Of a stretch of 64,000 nucleotides of DNA, positions 26,110 to 37,320 are shown in pieces. The stretch's first letter is position 1. Every line of letters begins with the position of its first letter. The stretch covers positions 20,112,928 to 20,176,927 of the forward strand of contig NC_080711.1 of the NCBI RefSeq assembly GCF_019097595.1, read 5' to 3'. The stretch is from Hemibagrus wyckioides (lineage: Eukaryota > Chordata > Actinopteri > Siluriformes > Bagridae). The notes under the pieces are model-generated. The model was not told where the DNA came from, did no database searches, and saw only the letters and a program-made list of their open reading frames with translations. Position numbers and translations under genes: made by a program.

Positions 26110-26945
26110 GCTGCGACCTCCTCAACCCGCCGTGTATCTGTTTGTATTGGACGTGTCCCATAACGCCGTGGAGACAGGCTACCTGAGCGTGCTGTGTCAG
26201 TCGCTACTGGACAATCTGGAGAAGTGAGCCACTTGATTCTGCATAGAAATTATGAAAAATACTTCCAACAGACCTGAAAGTTTTTCATGCTTCTCTGAAC
26301 TCTCTGAATGTTGCCGGGCGGACGACAAATAGATGCTATATTTGATTGTGAAAGTGTGTTCTGTTTCTCTCTCTCCCTCTCTCAGGCTGCCTGGTGATTC
26401 CCGTACACGCATTGGATTCTTGACGTTTGACAGCACTATTCACTTTTACAACCTGCAGGAGGGGCTCTCGCAGCCACAGATGCTGGTCGTGTCCGATATC
26501 GATGGTGCGTTTATTTTTATTCCCAGATCTAAGTGATGACACGTCCTTACCGTAGATAAAGAGGCTAAAATGTTTTATAAGCACTATTAGGGTTGAACAG
26601 TTTTATCATATCATGATGTCTCATCGATAATCGAATAAGAATAATGAACTGATGGGTTTTGATAATTACGCAGTAGCACACGTACGCTTTTTAACCCATG
26701 TACCGTGTTTCATTATTTATCATAAATGTTACATGGCAATGGTTTGTAATTTGGTATAAAAGTATTCTGTGATTTGAGCAATTTTTATGTTACACTTGGC
26801 CTAAAAAAAACGAATAAATGTATGTGTATATATATTTTATAATTCTTTTTTTTTTTTTTTTTTATAATTTCTGTAGATGTCTTCACTCCAACTCCTGACA
26901 ATCTGCTGGTGAATCTGAAAGAGAGCCAGGAGGTACAAGTTTTGT

Positions 26946-26989
<44 letters not shown>

Positions 26990-27105
26990 ACGAGTGAGTG
27001 AGTGACATTCACCTGTTTGTTTCATGTGGCTTGTAACGGTTTCTCTCTAACTATTACTGTGTATGTTCTTGATCTATTTATGACTTTTAGATTGTTTGTT
27101 ATGCA

Positions 27106-27148
<43 letters not shown>

Positions 27149-30100
27149 GTGTATAGCTGGTGAAGGACTTGTTGAACGCTCTGCCCAAGATGTTCACACA
27201 CACCCGCGAGACCCACAGTGCCCTGGGGCCGGCCCTGCAAGCGGCGTATAAACTGATGACACCCACGGGTGGGCGTGTGTCTGTGTTCCAGACGCAGTTA
27301 CCCACCATTGGAGCGGGGCTGCTCCAGTCACGAGAGGACCCTAACCAGAGGTCCAGCACCAAGGTACATACACAAAAAAACTGTCAGCTGGTGCCACTTT
27401 TGCGTTTATAATTATTTCCTCAAAAGTTCTAAAAGTTGTTTCAATTGCAAGAGTTAGAGCTTGATTTTTAAATACCTTTGACTGAAAAATTCATGAAAGC
27501 CCTCTATATAATAATGATGATAAAGCTAGAGTTTCCATTAAACATACAGTTGTTTTTGCATGATGTGTGTTTGTGTAATAATATTGACCTGGATGTTATC
27601 TGATGTGTATAGGGAGTGCAGCACTTGGGTCCTGCTACAGATTTCTACAAGAAGCTGGCTCTGGACTGTTCGGGTCAGCAGATTGGGGTCGACCTGTTCC
27701 TTTTGAGCTCTCAGTATGCAGATCTGGCTTCATTAGGTATGCGAATATAGTGATCGGAAACTGCTACTGCATAAAGCAAATCAACTAGATAAATAAAACA
27801 TCTCTGAATTAATACTGTTGTCTGCTTTTGTTTTTTTTTTTTAGCCTGCATGTCAAAGTTTTCAGCCGGCAGCGTTTTCTACTACCCGGCGTTCCACCAC
27901 GTCCACACCCCGGCTCTGAGGACGAAGCTGCAGAAGGACCTGCAGCGCTACCTGACCAGGAAGATTGGCTTCGAGGCTGTGATGAGGATCAGGTGCACCA
28001 AAGGTACAGGAGTTTTCACCACAGCTCTGTCATTCACTTTACATCACACATGGAGGAGAGCAGGTCTGACTGGTCACATCCAACCAAAGCAGTTTGACCT
28101 GTTGGGTTTGCCTCACTAAAACAGAATGACTGCCGTTATGTGAAACTCCTTCACCCATCCCAGGATATGTGGGGAATTACTTCATCATCCAAAACTTCCA
28201 TATATACAAAAAAAAATCAATAGGACATTTCTATACTTCACTCTAATCAAGAAATCCAGACCCAGTTCTCCATATCCTGTTCCCTGTCCTGCTAATCCAG
28301 TGTTGCATGCCCCACAATTTTGTATTAAATTTAATAGTGTGGAATGTTCACAGGACAAATTAGTTCCTGTTACTCAAGTTATTGCAACTGCAATAGACGT
28401 TCCTTCAAAACCATTTTTTCTGTCTTGATGTTTAAGACCAAAAACACTCCTGATACTGTCAGAAAACATATCTACAGCTTTGCCCCTCACTATTGACTGA
28501 CAATTCCACTATAGAGAGCTGTTAGAAGAGATGTGCTGTTCTGACCAATCAGAATCGAGAATTCCGTAGTCTCACATGAGATTATATGCTTTTGTCTTGT
28601 AACGTTTCTCTCACTTCTCTGATTGGCCGACAGGAATGTCCATCCACACGTTCCATGGAAACTTCTTTGTGCGCTCCACCGACCTGCTGTCTCTGGCTAA
28701 CGTGAACCCGGACTCAGGCTTCGCCGTCCAAGTGTCTATAGATGAGAGCTTAGCCGATACCTCACTAGCGTGCTTCCAGGCTGCTCTTCTTTACACGTCC
28801 AGTAAAGGTATAGTGTGTGTGTGTGTGTGTGTGCATGTGTGTTTGAGCTAGTAAGAGAGACAAAATGAGACAAAAACCTGAATGAATTCACTGTAATATA
28901 TCTGCTTCATTTTTCCACATCATGTCCTGATTGGTCAGTGTGTGTGTGATTGACAGGCAAACGGCGAATCAGAGTTCATACCCTGTGTCTGCCCGTGGTG
29001 AACCAGCTCAGCGATGTGTTTGCAGGAGCCGATGTTCAAGCCATCAGCTGCCTGCTCGCCAACATGGGTACACACACCCGCACACCATGTTTTCTTTGAT
29101 AACTTCATGAGGAAAAAAGTCAGAGATTTCTCACCAATACCCTGTCTGTCTTGCAGCCATAGACCGCTCGCTCTCCTGCAGCATTTCAGATGCCCGGGAC
29201 GCCTTGGTGAACGCGGTTGTGGACTCTTTAGAGTCTTATCGCACCAATATCTCCAACGTGCAGCAAACTGGTGTCATTGCCCCCTCCTGCCTGCGCCTCT
29301 TCCCTCTGTACACACTCGCTCTTCTCAAACAGGTACAGCTCTCTGAGAGAGACACACACACACATACACTCTCACTACACAATACAATTTCAATATCAAA
29401 CGTTGTATTTAACCTTGGCATATTCCAGGAAATTTTTATGTGTATGTCGCTAGACATGTCGTGATACTGATTCCTCGAATACGTTTAGTTTAATTTTCTG
29501 TAACAGCATCTCTGAAAGTAATTCTAGTTTCAAGGCAAATCGAACCCTTACTATCGCTTATACCACGTGATACAACGTGTTCATGTACAGAAAGCGCTGC
29601 GGACGGGGACAAGCACACGGCTGGACGAGCGGGTGTTTGCGATGTGCGAGTTCAAGAGTCAGCCAATAAAGCAGATCATGCACATGATCCACCCTGACCT
29701 GTACCGCATCGATAACCTCTCCGATCAGGTAATACACCATGGAGGCACAAGCTTGTGACACATTTCTTTGTCAACACTAGAGGATCATCACCACAATAAT
29801 TCAGCCAGCATTAGCTGTCTTCACATGATATGTTCGAGGTGTAAAAATGTATAGAACTTCAGTAGTCAAGTATCAAGGTTCTTCTCTAAAGGTTGTGTAC
29901 CTGATGGTGTGTGTGTGTGTGTGTGTGTACGCATGACCTGTAGGGGGCGCTGCAACTGAACGAGCAGGTGATTCCTCAGCCTCCACTGCTGCAGCTGTCA
30001 GCTGAGAAGCTCACCAGAGAGGGAGCCTTCCTCCTGGATTGTGGCAGCGTTAGTGCAACTCTACTTAATTCTACACTGCCATACACCTCTACACTATTTT

Positions 30101-31396
30101 ATTCATCTCTACATTATACTACACACACAACCAGAACTCAACACTATTCTAAATACCTACACAACTCTCTACTCCACCACTCTATTATGTCTGACTTTAC
30201 ACTAAATTTTATACTTCTACTACACAACTGTATAACCCTCAACACTGTTCCGTACACCTCCATGACATACAAGTTATTTTTTTAAATATATTCTTGATCG
30301 TACACACTTTGTGTTCACTGTATGATGAAACATTAAGAAGTATGTGGAACATTTTACTGTTTATTGCCCTGATGCTGACTCTGACCTTTTTGTCCTGTAG
30401 GTGATGTACCTGTGGTTGGGAAGGAGCTGTAACGAGGTGTTCATACAAGATGTCCTGGGCTGTCCTGACTACACATCCATACCGGTCAGCATGGTGAGTG
30501 TACATGTGTGAGATTATTTATAGAGAATGATGTTGTATGTCTGTGTCTGTATGACCACATGTTATAGGGAATGTTACCTTTTCCATTAGATAGACACTAT
30601 TATATATTGGTCTAATAAATAACCTAAGGACTGACAGGCGTGTACACGTGTATTGTTTGGGAACAGAACGATCTCCCCGAGTTGGAGACGGCGGCCTCTA
30701 AGAGAACCCGAACCTTTGTGTCCTGGCTTCAGGAGTCCAGAGGATTTAGCGCCGCCTTCTACGTGCTCAAGTAAGAACCCTGTTCATTTTTATCCTTCTG
30801 TTTCTTTTCTATCAATATATACATCGCTTCATGTTTTATATGACCGATTCGGAGAACACACTTTCAAACCTCTTTATATAAGAACCCACAAATGATTAAA
30901 TAGCATCATAAATCCATCCTACAGTCTTGTGAAGTCCAGGCCAGAGATGGTTGTGCGTTGTTTGGAGTCAAAATCTCTAGAAAGTAGGTGGGGAAAAAAT
31001 CTTTTCTGTTGCACAAGTCAGGAATCCTCAATTGGCGCTTTACATCTGTGGTCACTGCAGTTTTTTTTTTTTAAATGGACTGGGTGCTCTGAAAAACCAC
31101 ACTGCCCTCTACTGACTCCACCCCTTATATTATAAAAAAATCAAGCTTCAACCACTGAAAATGAAACCACAAATGAAAATGTGGTCAATCACAGTTTTTT
31201 TTTTTTTTTTCTCCCCTTCTTTGAACACACTACTAGTGAAGAAGTATCTTACCTCCTTGTTTTGTTTTTCTCTCTGTACAGAGACGACCCTTCGGCAAAG
31301 AACAGTTTCTTCCAGCACCTGGTCGAGGATCGTTCTGAATCGGCGTTCTCCTACTACGAGTTCCTTCTCCATGTCCAGCAGCAGCTGTCCAAATAG
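13349..31396 (+). CDS. sec24b: COPII coat cargo receptor SEC24B, 24 coding exons
   Basis: Exons: 13349-13451, 16164-16775, 17961-18092, 21313-21432, 23362-23445, 23544-23719, 23824-24008, 24338-24440, 24773-24899, 25111-25220, 26111-26223, 26386-26504, 26877-26932, 27157-27363, 27613-27736, 27845-28003, 28634-28807, 28957-29067, 29157-29332, 29591-29728, 29944-30048, 30401-30493, 30667-30770, 31282-31396. All introns are GT-AG and phases agree throughout, giving 1181 aa (human SEC24B about 1268). SEC24 pairs with SEC23 on ER exit sites and selects cargo for COPII vesicles. The order is: Pro/Gln/Tyr-rich disordered N-terminus (1-300), an acidic stretch '[13 protein letters not shown]' near 310-322 shared with SEC24B, a zinc finger with Cys518, 521, 539 and 542, the trunk (about 585-830), beta-sandwich and helical domains, and a gelsolin-like C-terminus ending '[10 protein letters not shown]'. 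The acidic motif followed by 'DSSSTT' and the MSAP start favour SEC24B over SEC24A. Exons 3-5 are phase-1 symmetric and could be skipped. Introns 1, 3 and 10 carry Tc1 relics. Confidence 0.96.
14530..15010. mobile_element. Degenerate Tc1-type MITE in SEC24B intron 1
   Basis: The left end 'CACTATACGTTTGTATGCTCCTGACC' matches the start of the element at 19121 ('CACTATACGGCC...GGACACCTGACC'). The right side carries 'GGTCAGGTGTACACATAC'. The interior is decayed, with a fragment like 'ACACTTCTGGGATGAACTGGA' from the transposase C-terminus. No intact frame remains. Confidence 0.6.
17055..17720. mobile_element. Decayed DNA transposon relic in SEC24B intron 2
   Basis: The stretch 'AACATCCCCAGATCATGATT...CCATCACCATGTTTCACTGTAGGGATG' near 17350-17402 is the reverse-strand form of a block common to fish Tc1/mariner-like transposases. 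The surrounding 650 bases look like a dispersed repeat, but there is no intact frame and I cannot find clean ends. The class is inferred. Confidence 0.45.
19121..19460 (+). mobile_element. Tc1-type MITE in SEC24B intron 3
   Basis: The element is bounded by 'CACTATACGGCCAAAAGTTT' on the left and 'AAACTTTTGGCCATGTAGTG' on the right, which are clear inverted termini flanked by TA. The interior of about 300 bp keeps a short transposase-like end ('GTGCCTGATCTC...GTGGAAAGCCTACC'). It is shorter than, and distinct from, the main 530 bp family. Relatives lie at 14.5 and 41.7 kb. Confidence 0.8.
19767..20269 (+). mobile_element. Tc1-like element in SEC24B intron 3 (copy 5)
   Basis: Both termini are present (CACTATATTGCC and GGCAATATAGTG). 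The transposase C-terminal blocks 'QHDCTPV', '[18 protein letters not shown]' and 'PDLTNALL' are visible, but a single-base shift separates the Asp and Glu blocks and 'VESLPRR' is deleted. The insertion is in the sense orientation to SEC24B and well away from its splice sites. Confidence 0.85.
20487..20560. repeat. (GT)n microsatellite
   Basis: This is a long GT/TG run with a GCGT-interrupted end, in SEC24B intron 3. The 'VCVCVC' frames over it are translations of the repeat. Confidence 0.95.
20580..21298 (+). repeat. Long polypyrimidine tract upstream of SEC24B exon 4
   Basis: About 700 bases of the plus strand are strongly C/T-biased (many CTCTCT, TTTCTTTT and CCTTTC blocks), running up to the acceptor of SEC24B exon 4 at 21313. 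The serine/leucine/phenylalanine-rich frames are artefacts. The tract is far longer than a splice acceptor needs. It may be a decayed CT microsatellite or a structure-forming sequence, so I list it as a repeat. Confidence 0.75.
25527..25799. mobile_element. Fold-back Tc1-like element in SEC24B intron 10 (copy 6)
   Basis: The left end reads as the plus-strand start of the family (CACTATATTGCCAAATG... to 'CAGGGGTTGGGCTCG'). After about 60 bases it switches to a minus-strand copy running from the 'HDCAPV'-like block back out to the same 5' terminus, ending GGCAATATAGTG. Both ends are therefore the 5' end of the family. The junction differs from that of the two composites at 33.4 and 57.1 kb. Confidence 0.8.
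25985..26106. repeat. (CT)n microsatellite adjoining the SEC24B exon 11 acceptor
   Basis: About 120 bases of CT with CCCC and TTTC interruptions run directly into 'CTCCAG|CTGCGACC' at 26111. The array therefore doubles as the polypyrimidine tract of this acceptor. Confidence 0.9.
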
Positions 31397-32240
31397 AACC
31401 GAGCCCGGTCTTGACAACACCGTGGATCCAGTCCGGCGGGATGCCGCCCCTCCGTCCCGCCATGACACAACCCCCTTCCACCTCCCACTGGCCAGTCACA
31501 GCCTGTGGTGCCTGAAAAGGGGGCGGGGCTAAAGACCATTGCGGGGAAAACAAACAAAGCAGCAAAACGAACACGTGACCTAGCGCGTACTGAGTTAATG
31601 AGAAAAAGACGCTCTACCCTTTACACACACTCTCTGAACTGAGTCTTCTTTCCTCCCTCGAAATGTTTAGCTGCCCTTATATCACATGCGCTGAGTCTAT
31701 ATCTGTCTTTTTTTGTTTTTTCTTTTTTTTTTCCCCCCCTCATCCTTTCGTGTGCACTCAGACCACCCTGTGATTTTTAAGTTCTGTAGCTGTTAATAAC
31801 ACCGCCGTTTTTCCTTCTCATCGCTTAACACTGCCTTTCCTTACAACCTAACACACTCACTGATTTATATATAGTTTCTCTCACTCTATTCTTCCTGTCA
31901 TTCATTTCCCAATTAATTTTTTTTTTTTAAATCACGAGTGTGGGTGTAGTTTTTAAAGCCGAGCACTAGTCCGATCTTTATCCCATCTCTAGCAGCAAGA
32001 GTTGGAGCGATGGCATAGCCCACACACACACACACACACACACACACCCAGAGTAAGACACACCTCTGAGATGCCTGGATCTGTGCTGTTTCTGAAGCTG
32101 AGATCATCCTTCTCTGTTTTCTTGGGGAATCATGCGGTTAAGCCTCGCTCTCCACTTTATAACTCTGGAGAAAAAGAATATTTTATGTGCGATAATTTAT
32201 GATGAGCTTATTGAATAAAATGAAAGCCTATTCCTCCTCG
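31397..32240 (+). terminator. SEC24B 3' UTR and polyadenylation signal
   Basis: After the TAG at 31394-31396 there is no further coding frame. A canonical AATAAA lies at 32214-32219, the first strong signal in a UTR of about 820 bases, followed by a GT-rich 'CGTGTGTCGTGTCTC' downstream element. A (CA)n run lies at about 32021-32047. The cleavage site is inferred. Confidence 0.7.
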
Positions 32241-33386
32241 TGTGTCGTGTCTCGACTTTATGTATGAAGAGAAGTGAGGTGTGTGCCTTTCTTTAAAATT
32301 TTGTCGCCTTCAGCAAAATGGCGTCAAATTCAGCCTAAGATCGGCCATTTTTACAGCTTTTTTTCAAATTAGACAGTCTTTACCTTTTACTTTAACGAGT
32401 ACTGACTGGCTACCTGCAGGAAAAGAACATTTTTCAAGCCTTCAAGAAAGTACAGAAAGAAATTTAATTTATGAATTTTATCACAAAAACCTAATGTTAT
32501 GTCGGTGAATTAGCTCCATGCTAGAAGTGAGACTGAAACCCCGCCCTCTCACATTCCCGCGTCCTTTCCCTTTCAGTGCACATTGTATTTATGTATGATA
32601 CAAACACAGCTTTGATAGAAAAAATCTGAAAAGTATATAAATAAATTTTTTTTAACATGTCTCCCTGTATCCTCGTAGGAAAGTTGCCCGGAAATCTTAA
32701 GCTATATTTAAACTTTAAACGAAACGATCGATTCAGTTGATTCACAAACGAGTCACTTAAGGTGAACCCTTCAGTATGAATCCCTGTCGTTCAGTTTTGA
32801 TACTGAAATCTGTGGAAAGCTTATTTGCCTGTGTTAACATCATTCCTAGGTGTGTAAGCCACCTTAACCTACTTACACTCTTCTTCTCCCTTTTATTCAT
32901 GAATTTCCTACCTCTTGCATTCAGTGAATTGATTTGTTCAACAGAAAAAGATTCAGTGAGTCACGTATGGGCTCAGAACTTGTGTAATGATGTACTTATA
33001 CTTTTTTTTTTTTTAATGTAGTATATCTAAACAACATAAGAGTGCTGCCTATAATCAAAATAAAATCCAAAGTGAATATATCTGGTACTACCTATTGTGT
33101 TCAAAGTCATTATTCTTCTAAAAACACACACATAATCCAAATCTGAGTCTAATGAATAGTGTGTTTATCATTTTTTTTACACCATGAACACATCAAAATG
33201 TATCTTTTAGCTAGATTCAGTTGTCTTACATTAAAAGTGGATTATTTTTGTACACTGTAATGAAGCTGAAGCAGAATGAGAGTACGTGTCCTTTTAGGCT
33301 ACAGCTGATGTGCTGCCACCTAGTGGTGAAACCTTGTTATGACTTCTTTCAGAGATGAGGTCTCATTCCTGATGTCACATCTGTTA
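32241..33386. other. Intergenic sequence, no gene seen
   Basis: I see no gene, RNA or clear repeat family. The sequence is AT-rich with a poly(T) run near 33003-33014. The reading frames are short and unconvincing. Confidence 0.4.
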
Positions 33387-34250
33387 CATTATATTGCCAA
33401 AAGTTTTGGGACACCCCTTCAAATCATTGAATTCAGGGGTTGGGTTTGGCCCCTTAGTTCCAGTAAAAGGAACTCTTAATGCTTCAGTATACCAAGACAT
33501 TTTGGACAATTTCATGCTCCCAGCATTGTGGGAACAGTTTGGGGATGACCCCTTCCTGTTCCAACATGACTGCACACCAGTGCACAAAGCAAGGTCCATA
33601 AAAACATGGATGAGTGAGTTTGGTGTGGAGGAACTTGACTGACCTGCACAGAGTTCTGACCTCAACCTGATAGAACACCTTTGGGATGAATTAGAGCGGA
33701 GACTGTGAGCCAGGCCAAAACCAGGACGTCTGTCTTTACATGCACATGAATGTAATATGGAGTTGCCCCGCCCTTTGCAGCTATAACAGCTTTAACTCTT
33801 CTGGGAAGGCTTTCCACAAGGTTTAGGAGTGTGTTTATGGGAATTTTTGACCATTCCTCTAGAAGCGCATTTGTGAGGTCAGGCACTGATGTTGGACGAG
33901 AAGACCTGGTTCGCAGTCTCCTCTCTAATTCATCCCAAAGGTGTTCTATCAGGTTGAGGTCAGGACTCTGTGCAGGCCAGTCAAGTTCCTCCACACCAAA
34001 CTCCCTCATCCATGTCTTTATGGACCTTGCTTTGTGCACTGGTGTACAGTCATGTTGGAACAGGAAGGGGTCATCCCCAAACTGTTCCCACAAAGTTGGG
34101 AGCATGAAATTGTCCAAAATGTCTTGGTATGAAGCTGAAGCATTAAGAGTTCCTTTCACTGGAACTAAGGGGCTGAGCCCAAACCCCTGAAAAACAACAC
34201 CTGAATTCAATGATTTGGAGGGGTGTCCCAAAACCTTTGGCAATATAGTG
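33387..34250 (-). mobile_element. Composite fold-back Tc1-like element (copy 7, 864 bp)
   Basis: A partial plus-strand arm (33387 to about 33716) runs from the 5' terminus to '...ACTGTGAGCCAGGCC'. It is joined to a complete minus-strand arm (about 33717-34250) ending GGCAATATAGTG. Both outer ends are thus the family's 5' end. The minus arm carries one frame open almost end to end (34243-33662, 193 codons). It has the transposase C-terminus: catalytic Asp in 'QHDCTPVHKA', Glu in '[11 protein letters not shown]' (34 residues between them, the DD34E spacing of Tc1), 'PRRVKAVI', and a chimeric tail '[11 protein letters not shown]' read across the junction. The first catalytic Asp and the helix-turn-helix domain are missing. 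The same junction occurs in the element at 57.1 kb. Confidence 0.88.
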
Positions 34251-36109
34251 TATATTCAAGATTTGTCAGAAATTTGGATAAATTCCTTGAAGCTGTCACC
34301 TACATTCATCGAGTTTCACTTTAATTAAAGAATTGAATGAAATATCTCATGTTTCATTTTAAAGTCTGTATTTTTCAGAAGGGCTGTGTTGCTGACGCTG
34401 TGAGCCCAACACTAAAGAATGCTGGTTTAGAGATTCCTGTTCCTTCTTCACTCGGACATCTGCAAATGAAATCTGGACCAAAAGGGGGGAAAAACACACA
34501 CACACAATCAGACGCTGTGTAAGAGGCTCCTACGTATAGAGAAAGCATGGCTACAGGAAACTCTGCAGGCTTTCTGCTGTTTAGAGAAGAGGAAGCTGAC
34601 TAGATGGTCATTAGTCTCTCAGTGCTGTTCGTCTCAGTACTAATCACTCAATAATCATCCAGCCTAAAGGCTAAAAATACTCAAGTCATTAGCGTGACTT
34701 CCTATTAATGTCTGGCAGAAGAATAACAGTTTTTTTTTTTTTTAAACCAAGCAGAGATGTGATCTACACAGTTATTTTACCCAAATGTACCCAAATCACT
34801 ATTTGCACCCAGAAAGGAAATTGACCCATGACTTAGAAACAGTAAGTCAGTCCTTATCCTAACACCCTAACCCAAACCTTACAAACAATATTGATAGCAG
34901 TTTTCCATGTTCAATATTTCATAACAACATTGTTTTGTTCCATAAAACTGCTAATTGGATAAAATCAGAGTACAATTTCCAAGACTGCCCCCTTGTATGA
35001 TAATTGCTAACAGTACATGACCATTTCTAAGGTTTTGCGATAATCCGCTATGACCCTTAAATTTGTCTGGGTTAATTTAGTTGGAACTAGCTTAAATAAC
35101 CATATCTTCCCTAACCATATCTACACTATATGTTAAGACAGTGGGTGGGGCAGGTTTTACACCCTTTCTGACACAACTCTACCATTTCATCTGAATCTGG
35201 GACCAAGAATTAACCCCTCGGTGGTTGTTTCCCTGCCTGGGATTCGAACCCTGGTCGCAAGATTGAGAACGCGCGATCCCGTTCAGTTTTCTCATTCTAT
35301 TGGCTACCAGCTGCTACGGCGAGGTAAAAAAAAAAAATTTACCAATCAGGATTGTGCATTTTTCGTTACTAGTCAGCAAGCTTCACTTTTTTTAAAATAG
35401 AGATATTAGTGTGATGGCTAACTAGAAGTTAGAAACTCTTTATAGAGCTACAAGCTAGCTAAAGATACCCGAGGAACCAATTTCTTTTGGAAATGTGTAT
35501 ACTTATTTAAAATGTAAAATAAAAATGTAAAAGTCGATTAAAAATATTACTTGTGCAAATAACATGGCAAATATTTAAAACATGATAAAAAAATAAATAA
35601 ATATATAAAGTGATGGACGCAGGACAAGTGTCTTAGAATCTGTTTAGAAAGAAACACAATGGCTGAAATTAATCGAGCGCCCAGTGCAGGCAGATAATAC
35701 CATAAACGCAACCCCCCCCCCCCCAGTAATGGCACTCACGATTGTCCAGCTGGCTATATAGTGTTTATATTTATAGAGTCATGAGTTAGCTTTAAAGGAG
35801 TTGAAAGTACATGGAAGTGATGTCATGAGAAGTCCTTGCTCATGCTAACTCATGTTGAACTATTTATGCTCTTTTAATTCAAACCTGCAACTTCATTAGA
35901 CCAGACCAGCTACTGATCAAACCATCTAAAGATTTTAGCTTTCATTTTTAAAAAATCAAGAACAGTCTATATAGATACAGAATGGGCTTAGGCTACGTCC
36001 TAAAAGCTTCTTTTGTACCTAACACTTAATGCTAGGGTCTGAGTAATGGTTGCGATTTGTCAGGAATGATGAAAACAGTGATTGAGATCATGTTTTTCCT
36101 CTCTGCTGG

Positions 36110-36110
<1 letters not shown>
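34251..36110. other. Intergenic sequence, no gene seen
   Basis: No supported gene. The stretch contains short homopolymer runs (poly T near 34729-34744, poly C near 35710-35725) and general AT-rich sequence. The open frames have no recognisable domains. Confidence 0.4.
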
Positions 36111-36144
<34 letters not shown>

Positions 36145-36264
36145 TTGCACAGACAGTGGGTTTTTGGATTATTGGGAAACACCCTTGTACCCTCCTGGGT
36201 GCTGTTAAGCATTTTTAGCTAACAGTCATCTGTGTTAAATGTTGGCTTTGTAATCAGAATTTTA

Positions 36265-36309
<45 letters not shown>

Positions 36310-36326
36310 ACACACACACACACACT
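36111..36326. repeat. (CA)n and (CT)n microsatellites
   Basis: A (CA)n run lies at about 36113-36141 and a (CT)n run at about 36271-36301, followed by CA units to about 36326. No gene. Confidence 0.9.
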
Positions 36327-36799
36327 AACTGTTCCACTGGCTTTAATCTTATTTTCGACAAGCATGATGTCACACACTTCCTCTTGCCCAGTGATGATGA
36401 CATTTTCTCCTTCTGAAATGCCAGCGCTCCCTTTCACACCCACACACTCCTTTCTGGTTCATTTGCATCATGTTATGCCTCCTGCTGTGTATGTTATGAT
36501 TGCTTTGGCTGCTTTAAAATGACCCTTTGTAGAAAAGCACTTCCTTTTTTGTGTTGTTCTCCTTTTCATCAAGCATTCTTCTGAATCGTCTAAAGCCGAC
36601 ATTACAAAGCCGGACAGGATGAAGAGTTCACAATAGCGAGAGCAAAACTAAATCGGGATTTCATGTTCCGCTCCCCGAGAAGATAACACGTTAGCGTCCC
36701 ATTCTATTGTGTTCAGACTAGAGGACTAGTGGTACTTGACCAACTTGCTTTGGGGATTATCTCCTAGCCAAATATCCCATTGTTACCGCATTATCATCC

Positions 36800-37320
36800 C
36801 TGTACAAACCTTTACAAAAGACAGGTGCTACCACCACCATGCTTCACAGTGATGGATTTCTGCCGAATGTAGCACTCTTTGCCAAGGTCAGCAAGATCAA
36901 ATTTGGTCCAATCATTTTTCTGCATGACTCCAAATATGAATTAATAATAACTTTCTTCTTAACGCTCCATAAAATCCTTCTTTGTGGAATGTTATGCTTT
37001 GAATGTCCTCCCATCTGTGCTCAAGATGTCTCTGAAGAATGCCTTGGCCTGTTTTTTGCAACCATTAGTTTTAATGGATCCACATTTACACTTCAACTTT
37101 ATCCCTGACTTGTTTTGATAGCTCAATCATGCTGTTTAATTAGGTATTTACTCTCTCAAACTCAGAGGCTGTTAACTGCACAAGTCTCTCCCTTGCCTTC
37201 ATCTTAATAATGGACAGAGATTCTTCAAGTCAAGTCAAAAAGCTTTTATTGTCATTTTAACCATATATAGCTGATACAGTACACAGTGAAATGAGACAGC
37301 GTTTCTCCAGAATTGTGGCG
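36800..37320. mobile_element. Decayed transposon relic with a retroposon-like 3' fragment
   Basis: The stretch 'GCTACCACCACCATGCTTCACAGTGATGG' near 36826-36855 is the reverse-strand form of a common fish Tc1-type block. Near 37226-37320, 'GTCAAAAAGCTTTTATTGTC' and 'GTACACAGTGAAATGAGACA' resemble the 3' region of a widespread fish retroposon. Both are fragments without intact frames. The classes are recalled and not proven. Confidence 0.5.

Noticed and set aside
33662..34243. 193-codon minus-strand frame as an active transposase gene
   Set aside because: It lacks the helix-turn-helix domain and the first catalytic Asp, and it ends in antisense of its own family. It is a non-autonomous remnant.
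36839..37108. 89-codon plus-strand frame
   Set aside because: It starts in the reverse-strand text of a decayed Tc1-type transposase block, so it is an antisense artefact.
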